Shown here: piece by piece, positions 35,361 through 43,856 of the stretch | Layout: every line of letters starts with the position of its first letter | Position numbering within the stretch: position 1 is the stretch's first letter | Source: Candidatus Nitrosopumilus sp. | GTDB lineage: Archaea; Thermoproteota; Nitrososphaeria; Nitrososphaerales; Nitrosopumilaceae | Assembly (NCBI GenBank): GCA_013215285.1 | Contig: JABSRD010000001.1 | Coordinates: 242,571 to 306,570 of the forward strand | DNA length: 64,000 nucleotides | Direction: 5' to 3' | The notes under the pieces: model-generated | What the model was told of the DNA's origin: nothing | What the model saw: the letters and a program-made list of their open reading frames with translations, nothing else | Databases searched by the model: none | Program-made: the position numbers and the translations under genes

Positions 35361-35470
35361 TTCGTGTTATGTGGACAATTTTTAGTTATAAACCTTGATT
35401 GATTTTGGTAAAATTTGTAATGTCTATTTTGACTCAAATTTTTATGAAATTTTGGGAAAACAAAAAGGGT

Positions 35471-35593
35471 TTAGTTTCCTTTACTTCCTTCAAGAATTCC
35501 TGAATCCCCATGAATTCTATCAATGTGCTTTGAAAGTTCTTCCTTATCATCAAAAAGTGATTCACAATAAGGACATGAATATTGTTCTACCAT
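35471..35593 (-). CDS. C2H2 zinc-finger microprotein (40 aa)
   Basis: ATG 35593 to TAA 35471 encodes one canonical finger, CPYC then 12 residues then HIDRIH, in a 40-residue protein starting MVEQYS. Spacing and the hydrophobic core residues (F and L in SLFDDKEELSK) are those of a real C2H2 fold. It is divergent from tmk. Single free fingers of this type are common in thaumarchaea; the target is unknown. Confidence 0.7.
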   Translation of the reverse strand: MVEQYSCPYCESLFDDKEELSKHIDRIHGDSGILEGSKGN

Positions 35594-35685
35594 AACTAGA
35601 AACCGATTTAGGAGATATTAAACAATTCGCAAATTATTAAACATGATAGATTTTTAATCAATTAATTTCTCTATTTTGATAACTT

Positions 35686-36267
35686 ATGATAATTGTAATT
35701 GAAGGTGGAGATCAAGCAGGCAAATTAACTCAATCTACTTTATTGGAAAAAGCTCTTAAAAAAAGAAAGATCAAAACAAAACTATTTCATTTTCCTGATT
35801 ACAATACCCCTATTGGAAAAGAAATTAAACAATACTTGGATGGAAAAAGAAAATTTCCACCTCAAGTAATTCATTGTCTTTTAGCTGCAAATAGGTGGGA
35901 AAAATTAAATCAAATTTTAGCCGCCCAAGAAAAAAACTCTGTTTTAATTATGAACCGCTATTATCACTCTAATCTAATTTATGGTATAGCAAATGGAATG
36001 AAACAAAAATGGCTTGAGAATTTTGATGTTGGCCTTCCAAAAGCTGATCTTGTAATTTTGCTTGATGTTACACAAAAAGAATCATTTCGTAGACAAAAAA
36101 CTCATAGAGACAAGTTTGAAAAAAATGAAGAATTTTTAAGAAAAATCTCTAAAATCTATCGTACAATTGCCAAGAAAAAACGTTGGAAGATTATTGATGC
36201 GTCAAAACCTAAACAAGAAGTACATGAAGAAATTTTGAAAACATTTTCAACAAAAGTAGGATTATGA
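35686..36267 (+). CDS. tmk: Thymidylate kinase
   Basis: Tmk phosphorylates dTMP to dTDP. The P-loop is IEGGDQAGKLTQ, closer to the eukaryotic form (DRAGKSTQ) than to GxDGSGKTT, with Leu in place of the usual Ser/Thr after Lys. The DR(Y/H) motif appears as NRYYHSN, with Asn replacing Asp, and the LID region is RRQKTHRDKFE. The 193-aa length is normal. Its last 4 bases overlap the HD gene start (ATGA). Confidence 0.87.
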   Translation: MIIVIEGGDQAGKLTQSTLLEKALKKRKIKTKLFHFPDYNTPIGKEIKQYLDGKRKFPPQVIHCLLAANRWEKLNQILAAQEKNSVLIMNRYYHSNLIYGIANGMKQKWLENFDVGLPKADLVILLDVTQKESFRRQKTHRDKFEKNEEFLRKISKIYRTIAKKKRWKIIDASKPKQEVHEEILKTFSTKVGL

Positions 36268-37499
36268 AGAAAAATTATCTGGACATAATTGATCCAATTC
36301 ATAATTTTATTCGTGTCTATGAACATGAACTATCTATAATTGATAGTCCTCTTTTTCAGAGGTTAAGACGAATAAGACAGCTTTCTGGTGCTCATCTAAC
36401 ATATCCTGCAGCTCAGCATACTAGATTTGAACATTCATTGGGAGTAATGCACATTGCTAGTCAAGCAGGTCATGCATTAAATGAAAAAGGATTTTTAAAA
36501 TCAGATGACATTAAAATTATTCGTTTAGCTGGTCTTTTACATGATGTAGGCCATGGACCGTTTTCTCATCTTTTTGAAGAAATAATTCAAGAAAAAAAAC
36601 TTTCACATGAAAATTTTGGTAGGGAAATTATTTTGAAATCTGAAATTGGTGATAGCTTATCAAAAAATGGTTTTAACAAAAAACTAATTGCAAAAATTGC
36701 ATTTGGTGATTCCAAATTTCAATACATGAATGAAATTGTTTCGGGTTCATTAAGTGCAGATATGATGGATTATTTACTTAGAGATGGTTATTTTACAGGA
36801 GCAGAACATGCAAAAATTGATCATAACAGAATAACGCAATCCCTTAATGTACATCAGAAAAAATTAGCATTAGAACGTTCAGCATTGTACTCTTTTGAAT
36901 CAATGATGCATTCCAGATATCAAATGTTTAAGGCAGTTTATTTTCATAAAACTGTAAGAGCTGCTGAAGTAATGTTAATTGAAGCATTAAGATTATCTGA
37001 TGACGAATTTGGTTTTACTACTTTTAATCTGAATGAATATGTCAAACTTACAGATGAATATGTTTTATCCACTCTAATTTCATCAACATCCTCAAAATTA
37101 AAACGTGCTAGACAATTTGCACAAGATTATCAGGATAGAAAATTGCTAAAATGCGTATTTGAAAGAATATTGACAAGTAGAACCAATTTAAAAAAAACAC
37201 GAACAAACGAACTCAGAACTGCAATTTCTCAAAAATCTAAAATTGATGAAAATGAAATTTTTGTAGACAGTTCAGTAACTCCATCTATTCCCCTTGCTCC
37301 ATCCAAAAATGAGTCAAAATCTATTATTTTGATTACAAATGAGCATGGAAAATCCTCGGCAAAAGAAATGCCAATTTCAGAGATACCTGTAGTCTCAGCG
37401 ATTTCTGGATTTATGAATATCCTTAGAATCTATACTCATCAAAAGAACAGAAAAAAAGTTGAAATTGTCGCAAAATCAATCATTGGTGATCTAAAATGA
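36264..37499 (+). CDS. HD-domain phosphohydrolase, dGTPase-like
   Basis: A 411-aa metal-dependent HD protein. H..HD..D ligands appear as [25 protein letters not shown] and [11 protein letters not shown], the arrangement of the SAMHD1/dGTPase-like family that includes YdhJ-type proteins. It probably removes triphosphate from dNTPs, which fits its position between tmk and pyrH with 4-base ATGA overlaps on both sides. The substrate is inferred from family and context only. Confidence 0.87.
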   Translation: MKKNYLDIIDPIHNFIRVYEHELSIIDSPLFQRLRRIRQLSGAHLTYPAAQHTRFEHSLGVMHIASQAGHALNEKGFLKSDDIKIIRLAGLLHDVGHGPFSHLFEEIIQEKKLSHENFGREIILKSEIGDSLSKNGFNKKLIAKIAFGDSKFQYMNEIVSGSLSADMMDYLLRDGYFTGAEHAKIDHNRITQSLNVHQKKLALERSALYSFESMMHSRYQMFKAVYFHKTVRAAEVMLIEALRLSDDEFGFTTFNLNEYVKLTDEYVLSTLISSTSSKLKRARQFAQDYQDRKLLKCVFERILTSRTNLKKTRTNELRTAISQKSKIDENEIFVDSSVTPSIPLAPSKNESKSIILITNEHGKSSAKEMPISEIPVVSAISGFMNILRIYTHQKNRKKVEIVAKSIIGDLK

Positions 37500-38179
37500 A
37501 AAAGAGAATTGTAATCAAACTATCTGGAAAAATTTTTGGTATGGATAATGTCAAAGTTCTAAAAGATTATGCTCAATTCTTTGTAAAAATTAGCAAGATT
37601 TGTCAACCAATTATAATTGCTGGAGGTGGAAAAATTGCACGACATTACATTTCCCATGCAAGATCTTCTGGTGCTGATGAATCTACTCTTGATGAACTTG
37701 GAATTGAAATCTCTAGATTAAACGCAAAATTATTGATTTATGCTCTACAAAATAAAGCATATCCTCATCCACCAACTACTTTACAAGAAGTAAAACTCGC
37801 TGTAGATGCTGGATTGATAGTTGTTGCAGGTGGTTTACATCCTGGTCAAAGTACTAATGGTACTGCTGCATTAATTGCTGAAAAAGTACAAGCTGAACAA
37901 TTTCTTAATGCCACTGATGTTGATGGAGTTTATGATATGGATCCAAACAAATTCAAAAAAGCAAAAAAATTCAACCGAATTGAATTAAAGAATTTGAAGA
38001 ATATGTTAGTTCATGAAGATTCTATTGCAGGTGGATATGATTTGATGGATATTGTAGCCCTGAAAATTATTGAACGCTCTAAAATCAAAACACGAATACT
38101 AAAGGCTGACCCAAAAATTATTGAAAAAGCAATTAAAGGTGACAATGTGGGCACTGAAATTATTATTTCATCAAAATAA
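37496..38179 (+). CDS. pyrH: Uridylate kinase, archaeal type
   Basis: This 227-aa amino-acid-kinase-fold enzyme phosphorylates UMP to UDP. It has VIKLSGKIF at the N-terminus, the [12 protein letters not shown] glycine loop, [21 protein letters not shown] and the nucleotide site [13 protein letters not shown]. Its length and motifs fit archaeal PyrH better than isopentenyl phosphate kinase. It is the last gene of the tmk-HD-pyrH operon and ends next to the convergent gene 38180. Confidence 0.9.
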   Translation: MKKRIVIKLSGKIFGMDNVKVLKDYAQFFVKISKICQPIIIAGGGKIARHYISHARSSGADESTLDELGIEISRLNAKLLIYALQNKAYPHPPTTLQEVKLAVDAGLIVVAGGLHPGQSTNGTAALIAEKVQAEQFLNATDVDGVYDMDPNKFKKAKKFNRIELKNLKNMLVHEDSIAGGYDLMDIVALKIIERSKIKTRILKADPKIIEKAIKGDNVGTEIIISSK

Positions 38180-38536
38180 TTATTCAGAAATCTCATTTTG
38201 AATTGTAGGTCTTGTTTCAGACCATATCTGAATATCCTTTTTTGCATATTCAGCAATTCCTGATTCTCGTAATTTTTTGAAAATTAATTGAGCCTCTTCT
38301 TTTTTAATTGCCTTGGATTGAGCCTTTGTAAAACCATCTTTATCTACAATAATTACTATATCTCCCTCTGGAGAACTAATTATGGCAGTTAATTCCTCTT
38401 CTCCAACTGGTTGAAAATCACCATCAATTTTTTTGGTTGTTAAAGTTAACATCCCGAATCCCGCCACTTCAAACATTTTCATTTGTGATTTACCTGCTCT
38501 TTGTTTTCCTTGTTGTACTGCTTGAAAATATTGCAT
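38180..38536 (-). CDS. Hypothetical protein (118 aa)
   Basis: A soluble alpha/beta protein with an N-terminal QQGKQRAGKSQMKMFEVAGF segment, several short strands (GDIVIIVDKDGF) and a C-terminal helix. No known family was recognised. A longer frame starts at 38584, but ATG 38536 (MQYFQAVQQ) lies 26 bases after the minus-strand TATA-like TTATTATAC (38558-38566), so I prefer it. It is divergent from the LEA-like gene at 38607. Confidence 0.65.
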   Translation of the reverse strand: MQYFQAVQQGKQRAGKSQMKMFEVAGFGMLTLTTKKIDGDFQPVGEEELTAIISSPEGDIVIIVDKDGFTKAQSKAIKKEEAQLIFKKLRESGIAEYAKKDIQIWSETRPTIQNEISE

Positions 38537-38606
38537 GATTTTTTTTGTCTCCAATAGTATAATAACTGTCTCAACATTTAACATATCTGGAGATTAAGCA
38601 AAAATA

Positions 38607-39152
38607 TTGAATCCTAAAATCTTTGTTTTTATTGCAGTTTTGATATTGATAGCTATTTTGGGTGGAATTATTTTAGTCGGCCCTACTTTGCAAGTAGGAT
38701 TAGAAAATGAAAATTCTAACATTACATTAGTTAAACCTCTTCAAGTTGAATTAGAAAATCTTTCTGTTTCAAAAATATCTGAACGAAGAGCTATAATTGA
38801 TATTGCATTCAAAATTTCAAATCCTAATCCCCGTGCTGTTATTGTTCAAACTATGGATTATCAATTATATGCTACAGATTATTCAGATGATGAACAAATT
38901 TCAGGTGGGGAGATTGGAAGTAGACCTACGGGAATGTTAGAATTTGGTTCAAACTATTATGTTCTTCTTGGCAATAATGCAATTGTATTAAAACAGACAA
39001 TTACATTCAAAGGCTCTGAAAACACTCCTGAATTATGGAAAGTTCTTGAAGATGATTCTATTTCTTGGAGAGTTACAGGTGATGTCTTTTACAATCTAAG
39101 CTCTATGACAAGTGGACAAGAAAATGAACTTCATTTCGAATTTACAAAATAA
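38607..39152 (+). CDS. Membrane-anchored LEA14/WHy-like protein (181 aa)
   Basis: One membrane helix (about residues 5-26) and a beta-rich extracytoplasmic domain with LQVELENLSVSKI, IDIAFKISNPNPRAVIVQTM and a DYQLYATD turn, as in LEA-2/WHy proteins. It is the longest of the three such proteins in the window. The start is TTG 38607; no better start precedes the membrane helix. It is upstream of the codon-biased microprotein, but that has its own TATA box. Confidence 0.68.
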   Translation: MNPKIFVFIAVLILIAILGGIILVGPTLQVGLENENSNITLVKPLQVELENLSVSKISERRAIIDIAFKISNPNPRAVIVQTMDYQLYATDYSDDEQISGGEIGSRPTGMLEFGSNYYVLLGNNAIVLKQTITFKGSENTPELWKVLEDDSISWRVTGDVFYNLSSMTSGQENELHFEFTK

Positions 39153-39218
39153 ACTCAATAGTATCATAAAATTTTAAAATTGTGATAGTTTGTTTTTAAA
39201 GAAAAATGATTGGCAAAG

Positions 39219-39227
39219 TTATAAAAG
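39219..39227 (+). promoter_or_regulatory. TATA box of the 36-aa membrane microprotein
   Basis: TTATAAAAG is a near-consensus archaeal TATA element centred 28 bases before ATG 39251, implying a leaderless or nearly leaderless mRNA. It argues against the alternative in-frame ATG at 39206. Confidence 0.6.
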
Positions 39228-39250
39228 CTCGTAAAGTAGTTTTTTATCAA

Positions 39251-39361
39251 ATGGCAGAAGCAGGTATGGCCGCATTCGGCGCAGCAGCAGGAGTCGCAAT
39301 TGCACTAGCAGTAGTGTGTTTCGCTCTCCGTGGTAAAGGACACCCTGAACCACTAGACTAA
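39251..39361 (+). CDS. Codon-biased single-pass membrane microprotein (36 aa)
   Basis: ATG 39251 to TAA 39361 encodes a short Ala/Gly-rich membrane helix (FGAAAGVAIALAVVCFALRG) with a soluble tail, GKGHPEPLD. Unlike its AT-rich surroundings it is about 54% G+C and uses C-ending codons (GTC, GCC, GGC, TTC, CTC, CAC, GAC) like amt and atpK in this window, a sign of very high expression. A strong TATA box and a hairpin terminator frame it. An in-frame ATG at 39206 would add 15 residues without that codon bias. Function unknown; a subunit of an abundant membrane complex is my inference. Confidence 0.75.
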   Translation: MAEAGMAAFGAAAGVAIALAVVCFALRGKGHPEPLD

Positions 39362-39362
39362 C

Positions 39363-39390
39363 AAAGGAATAATTCCTTTACAATATTTTT
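39363..39390 (+). terminator. Hairpin plus T-tract after the microprotein gene
   Basis: AAAGGAATAATTCCTTT (39363-39379) can fold into a 7-bp stem with a TAA loop, followed by a short T run at 39386-39390. It begins two bases after the stop codon, isolating the microprotein as its own transcript. Confidence 0.55.
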
Positions 39391-39403
39391 CATTTATTGA
39401 ATC

Positions 39404-40051
39404 TTAATCTTTTTTGCCCATTCCTAACATTTCTGCTAGGGACATTTCCTTGGCATTCTTTCTTTTCATAAAACATCTCTCAAAATATTGACAGTCAGAA
39501 CATTCAGTAGATGGTTCTAAAATTGGTACTTTTTGTTCTTTAAGAAGATCATTTAACACTCTGACTCTTCTAATAATTTCTTCAAACATCTTTTTGTTAC
39601 GTGTTAATGAAAAAGTTGTTTCTTTTTTATCTCCTGCAATGTAAATTATAATTCCATCCTTTTTGTCATATATCCACATACATGCATTAAGATATAGAAT
39701 ATCACTAGCATGAGGATTTTCTAGTCCTTCTGGTGCTGATCTGAATAAAAGAATAGAATCATCCAACATCATATCGACTTGTCCCTTTAACTTGATATCA
39801 TCTAATGCAAACTCTTTTGCTTCACTGCCATACTGTAATTTTCTTAGTAATCCTGAGAGTAATTCATTGAATCCCCTTCTTTCAATTTCATTGGGTTCTA
39901 TTCTATCATAATATGAGCGTCTTAAACATTGGACTACCTCTTTAAGATGAATAGTCTGAATATCTTTAGAATTAATCTCAATTTCTAGTTCTTTTCCAAT
40001 GGAGCCTATTGCATTTTGAATGATACTTTGATAATCTCTATCTCCCATCAT
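39404..40051 (-). CDS. Cas4/RecB-like PD-(D/E)XK protein with Fe-S-type cysteines
   Basis: A 215-aa protein shaped like Cas4. An early cysteine (C42 in VVQCLRRSYYDR) and a C-terminal trio (C184, C187, C193 in CSDCQYFERC) match the four Fe-S ligands of Cas4/AddB nucleases. D93 in KGQVDMM is the first catalytic Asp. The following strand reads ILLFRSAPEG, where the family has (D/E)-x-K, so the catalytic Glu/Lys seem to be lost. There is no CRISPR array or other cas gene in the window. It follows the ATPase subunit C gene group on the same strand. Confidence 0.7.
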   Translation of the reverse strand: MMGDRDYQSIIQNAIGSIGKELEIEINSKDIQTIHLKEVVQCLRRSYYDRIEPNEIERRGFNELLSGLLRKLQYGSEAKEFALDDIKLKGQVDMMLDDSILLFRSAPEGLENPHASDILYLNACMWIYDKKDGIIIYIAGDKKETTFSLTRNKKMFEEIIRRVRVLNDLLKEQKVPILEPSTECSDCQYFERCFMKRKNAKEMSLAEMLGMGKKD

Positions 40052-40084
40052 GATAAATCAACTTTTTGTATGGCTCCTTATAGT

Positions 40085-40321
40085 TTAACTCATTATTTTG
40101 GTTATAATTTTTGAAATTCTTCCTGAAAAGGCTAGTGTGACAAAATGAACACTAAAACCAATTATTGCTCCAATAACCAGTTCACCTGTCCAAAAATAAA
40201 TTCCTAAGAATAATCCTAATGGTGGCAATGTGAAAATCATTGCCAAAAATGAGCTAACCCAAATGGTATTAACCAAAGTTTCTGTGGAAATCTCTGTTTT
40301 TTTCTTTGAAAAATCGATCAT
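40085..40321 (-). CDS. Two-helix membrane protein (78 aa)
   Basis: Two membrane helices (about residues 20-45 and 48-68) are joined by a short loop with WTGE, with a Lys-rich N-terminus. It lies 9 bases downstream of atpC and is probably cotranscribed. Its size and hairpin topology recall the AtpI/AtpZ accessory proteins of bacterial ATP synthase operons, but I see no sequence match, so that is only an analogy. Confidence 0.6.
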   Translation of the reverse strand: MIDFSKKKTEISTETLVNTIWVSSFLAMIFTLPPLGLFLGIYFWTGELVIGAIIGFSVHFVTLAFSGRISKIITKIMS

Positions 40322-40330
40322 TTCAGAATT

Positions 40331-41368
40331 TTACTCTTCATCTAGAATTAACTTTGACATTGTAGTCTCAGTTGGAATCTTTTGTTCAACTGCAAAAGCG
40401 ATAGCTGCTAGATTTCTAACTTCAAATGCTGTTAATTTAGTAATTCCAACAATCGTTGAAAAACTAAACATGTTTGTGAACGATCTAAGAGATGCATGAT
40501 ATATTGACATCTCAAATGCCCTTTCAAATTCTGCAATTGCATCTAATTCATTTTCAATTTGTGGAACCAGATCTTTGTATTTTGTAGTGGATAACTCATT
40601 AAACGCATCTCTAATTGTTGCTGTAGCTATCATTCTTCCAAGTAATTCTCTTGCAGGTGGATTAGTAGAAATTATCAAATCTTGAATTTGATCTTCTTGC
40701 AATCCCCAAAATTTTCCACGAATTACACTTAAAATATTGTAAAAATCAATATCCATTGCAACTATTTTTGTTGCTTCTTTATCTGAATAATTCTTCATTG
40801 CACCTGCTAGATGTTGAAATAATATTTTATCAAAATATGTATCAATAATCTGTACATTCTTTTTTTCGTTGTATAATGCTGCAGCCTTTGCAATCTCTTC
40901 TCCAAATCTAACTGAATTCAAACTTGCAACTGCTTCTTCAAAATCTTTAGCAACTAGTGCTTTAATCACAACATCTCTTTGTTTAATCAATTCTTCAGCA
41001 TGAAGATTTACGTGAGTTTCAATCTCTTCTTGTGATTTACCTAGAACTTTACCTTTCAAAATTAATTTTAGATTTGAAATAATGAATTTCATATAATATG
41101 CATCTAAAACACCTGAATTACCTGATGTTTTTGCTATCGAATAATGTATGTCTGCTAATCTACTTCTTAAAGCTGATTCAATACCAATTGAAGTATATGG
41201 TTTTTGGACATTAGCAACTGCATCTCCATAAACTGTATTCTTAATTCTAGTTACTAATTCTTCTAAATCTCTTGATTCTGCGAGTGTTTGAAAATCAGAT
41301 CTTGTAAGTAATTTGCCTCTTTTACTGTATGATTTTACTGAGGCATAGACATTGTTTGAACCGCCCAT
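40331..41368 (-). CDS. atpC: A-type ATP synthase subunit C
   Basis: This 345-aa helical subunit caps the proteolipid ring and links it to the central stalk, as subunit d does in eukaryotes. Repeated helical-bundle signatures are visible, such as YASVKSYSKRGKLLTRSDFQ at the N-terminus and AFEVRNLAAIAFAVEQKIP near the end. The length is normal. Unlike most archaea, it is about 6 kb from the main atp operon and on the opposite strand, and leads a small operon with a membrane protein and a Cas4-like protein. Confidence 0.88.
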   Translation of the reverse strand: MGGSNNVYASVKSYSKRGKLLTRSDFQTLAESRDLEELVTRIKNTVYGDAVANVQKPYTSIGIESALRSRLADIHYSIAKTSGNSGVLDAYYMKFIISNLKLILKGKVLGKSQEEIETHVNLHAEELIKQRDVVIKALVAKDFEEAVASLNSVRFGEEIAKAAALYNEKKNVQIIDTYFDKILFQHLAGAMKNYSDKEATKIVAMDIDFYNILSVIRGKFWGLQEDQIQDLIISTNPPARELLGRMIATATIRDAFNELSTTKYKDLVPQIENELDAIAEFERAFEMSIYHASLRSFTNMFSFSTIVGITKLTAFEVRNLAAIAFAVEQKIPTETTMSKLILDEE

Positions 41369-41430
41369 TTAGATCAGTCTCAATAGGCAACTGATTTTAA
41401 TGTTTGGCGATCTGTTCGTAAGGATAGATT

Positions 41431-42093
41431 TTAAGTGATTTTATCTAAAAATCTTATAGCATCATCTTTTTCTGGTTTTGATAATTTTAAAAATGCCAAA
41501 AGAATCTCTTTTTGAATCGCTAAAGATTCATTTGAAATATCTCTTAATTTTGAGAGATCAAATGGAAGTAATTCTTCAAATTTATTATCACAAAAGGCTT
41601 TAACATATTTTTGAAAAATTGAATATGTAAAATTGGGACTAGTCTTGATAAGCTTAGAGAGAATATTCTCAAATTCTTTTTCAGCAGATTCGGACTTAGA
41701 AAAAAATTCGTCAAGTAATATTTCTCTATCTTTAATTTCACTAATTGATAATGCTACCAAAATACCTTTTTTGGTCAAATGATAGAATGGAATTCCTATT
41801 TCTTGAAGTGCTTTTGGACCTCTTTTGAGAGGTAATCTCCCATTCTCTTCTGCTATTCCCATAGGTAGTAAAATTTCATCAAGATCACGGAATATCCCTG
41901 AATAGATATTTTTCCAAGCTATTCCATGTTTTTTTGCAATTTTTCTAGAAATACCAGTTCTTGTTTTTTCTGCAGCATTAACTTTACTTCCAAGTATTGT
42001 GATAATTGTTCTTTGTCTATTTGCTTCTCCTGTTAAATTTCCGCCTTTGAAAGTATCAAAAATTGCTAATTTTGTGTTTGATTTTATTTTCAT
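41431..42093 (-). CDS. Hypothetical protein with N-terminal winged-helix-like region (220 aa)
   Basis: The first 120 residues alternate helix and short strands and include KIAKKHGIAWKNIYSGIFRD and LTKKGILVAL, a pattern of winged-helix DNA-binding domains. The second half is all helical. There are no cysteine clusters or membrane segments. No family was recognised. It is divergent from amt across 126 bases, so control of amt is possible but unproven. Confidence 0.6.
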   Translation of the reverse strand: MKIKSNTKLAIFDTFKGGNLTGEANRQRTIITILGSKVNAAEKTRTGISRKIAKKHGIAWKNIYSGIFRDLDEILLPMGIAEENGRLPLKRGPKALQEIGIPFYHLTKKGILVALSISEIKDREILLDEFFSKSESAEKEFENILSKLIKTSPNFTYSIFQKYVKAFCDNKFEELLPFDLSKLRDISNESLAIQKEILLAFLKLSKPEKDDAIRFLDKIT

Positions 42094-42174
42094 TCGATCA
42101 CCTTAACATAATTTACTAATTCTATGTTACTATCAGAATATACTTAAATATAATAATTTACTTTTTTCGTGATT

Positions 42175-42187
42175 TTGTAGTCTACAA
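42175..42187. promoter_or_regulatory. Inverted repeat just upstream of the amt TATA box
   Basis: TTGTAG-T-CTACAA has perfect 6-base arms around a single T. It lies immediately before the TATA-like CTTTAATAC (42190-42198), which is centred 26 bases before the amt ATG. This is where an archaeal activator or repressor would bind. Confidence 0.4.
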
Positions 42188-42219
42188 TCCTTTAATACGT
42201 TCCAAATTCGATAAATTTA

Positions 42220-43785
42220 ATGAATTCTAGGAACTACAAGTATGCTCTATTACTTGTAGCCGCAGTATCAATCACAGCAACTAGTGCTATGTCTATGGCA
42301 TATGCACAAAGTGTTGAAGATGGTATGGACGGATATGTAGTAGGAACCAGTGGAATTTACACTGGAAATCCTAACGAATGTTGGTATGATGATGGCGACG
42401 GCGGCATGCTCCCTTGTATGGTAGATACAGGTGATATGGCATGGATGCTAACTGCAACATCATTAGTACTTTTCATGTCACCCGGTGTCGGTTTCTTTTA
42501 TGGCGGTTTAGCCAGATCAAAGAACATCGTCAATGTACTTGGTATGACTCTAATTGTTATGGGTCTAATGTCAGTGCAATGGGTGCTATGGGGTTACTCA
42601 CTAGCATTTGCACCAAATGCAGATGAAGGCGCAAATCAATTCATGGGAAGTCTAGACTATGCAGGCTTTAACATGGTATCAGCATGGGCACCTTTAGGTG
42701 AAGTAGGACCTTGTGCAGACACATTGTCGAATGCTTACCAAATGCAGCAGTTCAAAGAAGGCGACGTTTGTAGTCAAGATTGGCCAGGTACAGTACCTCA
42801 CCAACTATTTGCAATGTTCCAAGGAACGTTTGCAATCATCACACCAGTTCTAATTATTGGTGGTTTGATTGACAGAGTCAAATTCAGTGCATTAATCATA
42901 TTCGTTCTCTTATGGGGAACCTTCGTTTACGACCCAATAGCACACATGGTTTGGGGAGGCGGTCTCATAGGAGGAGGAGGATTAGACCTCGATCCAGACT
43001 TATCGCCATCATACGCATTAGACTTTGCGGGTGGTACTGTAGTACACATTACTTCCGGATTCTCCGCGTTGGCAGGAGCCTTAATCCTTGGTAGAAGACT
43101 TGGATATGGCAAAGTTCCAATGGAACCACATAACATTCCAATGGTTGTACTTGGTGCAGCCATTCTATGGTTTGGATGGTTTGGTTTCAACGCAGGAAGT
43201 GAAGTAATGGTAGACGGCATTACCGTAAGCGCATGGACTGTTACAAATACAGCAACTGGTATGGCAGTAATTACGTGGGTCCTTATGTCATGGGCACATA
43301 CAGGAAAACCAAGTATTGTTGGAGCCGCATCAGGTGCAGTAGCAGGATTGGTAGCAATCACCCCAGCTTCAGGTTGGGTAGGTCCAATGGCTGCGATTAT
43401 AATTGGTATCGCTGCTGGTACAGTTTGTTATGCAGCTGTAGCATTCAAGAATCAGCGCAAATGGGACGACGCATTAGATGTATGGGGAGTACATGGAATG
43501 GGTGGTCTTACAGGTGCAATCTTGACTGGTACATTAGCTAGTCCACACGTTTGGGATACTGGAGACGGTATCGGCGCATGGACTGGTACTCCAGAAGGAA
43601 TGGAGCAGCAAGCAATCAGTATCATTGGTGCACTAATATCCGTAGGATATGCATTCGGTGTAACAATTGTAATACTCAAAGTAATGGATGCCGTATGGCC
43701 TGGCGGAATCAGAGTCACTCCTAAAGAAGAGGAGATTGGTCTTGATTTGGCACAGCATGGCGAAAGAGCATACGTTAACGAATAG
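42220..43785 (+). CDS. amt: Ammonium transporter Amt
   Basis: A 521-aa Amt/MEP/Rh channel that imports ammonium for energy and nitrogen. A cleavable signal peptide ends MAYAQ, the first membrane span follows DTGDMAWMLTATSLVLFMSPG, and about eleven helices can be traced. Conserved segments FFYGGLARSKN, DFAGGTVVHITSG (pore His) and the WGVHGMGG twin-His helix are present. A long extracellular loop (about residues 130-185) contains two Cys. Codons are C-ending and GC-rich relative to neighbours, a sign of strong expression. Confidence 0.96.
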   Translation: MNSRNYKYALLLVAAVSITATSAMSMAYAQSVEDGMDGYVVGTSGIYTGNPNECWYDDGDGGMLPCMVDTGDMAWMLTATSLVLFMSPGVGFFYGGLARSKNIVNVLGMTLIVMGLMSVQWVLWGYSLAFAPNADEGANQFMGSLDYAGFNMVSAWAPLGEVGPCADTLSNAYQMQQFKEGDVCSQDWPGTVPHQLFAMFQGTFAIITPVLIIGGLIDRVKFSALIIFVLLWGTFVYDPIAHMVWGGGLIGGGGLDLDPDLSPSYALDFAGGTVVHITSGFSALAGALILGRRLGYGKVPMEPHNIPMVVLGAAILWFGWFGFNAGSEVMVDGITVSAWTVTNTATGMAVITWVLMSWAHTGKPSIVGAASGAVAGLVAITPASGWVGPMAAIIIGIAAGTVCYAAVAFKNQRKWDDALDVWGVHGMGGLTGAILTGTLASPHVWDTGDGIGAWTGTPEGMEQQAISIIGALISVGYAFGVTIVILKVMDAVWPGGIRVTPKEEEIGLDLAQHGERAYVNE

Positions 43786-43795
43786 AAAAAAACCC

Positions 43796-43817
43796 TTTTT
43801 TTCTTTTTATTTTTTTA
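43796..43817 (+). terminator. T-rich terminator after amt
   Basis: Three oligo-T runs (TTTTTTTC, TTTTTA, TTTTTTT) start 10 bases after the amt stop codon. Confidence 0.6.
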
Positions 43818-43856
43818 AATCCAAATCAATTTAGATTTGATCATTTTACCCAAATT

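Noticed and set aside
35395..35595. 66-codon frame on the plus strand
   Set aside because: It is the shadow of the C2H2 microprotein on the minus strand and has no sensible protein features.
39404..40051. Idea of a CRISPR-Cas remnant at the Cas4-like gene
   Set aside because: No repeat-spacer array or other cas gene is found within the window.
42912..43718. Long alternative frames within amt on both strands
   Set aside because: Amt is certain; the open frames follow from its GC-richer, C-ending codons.
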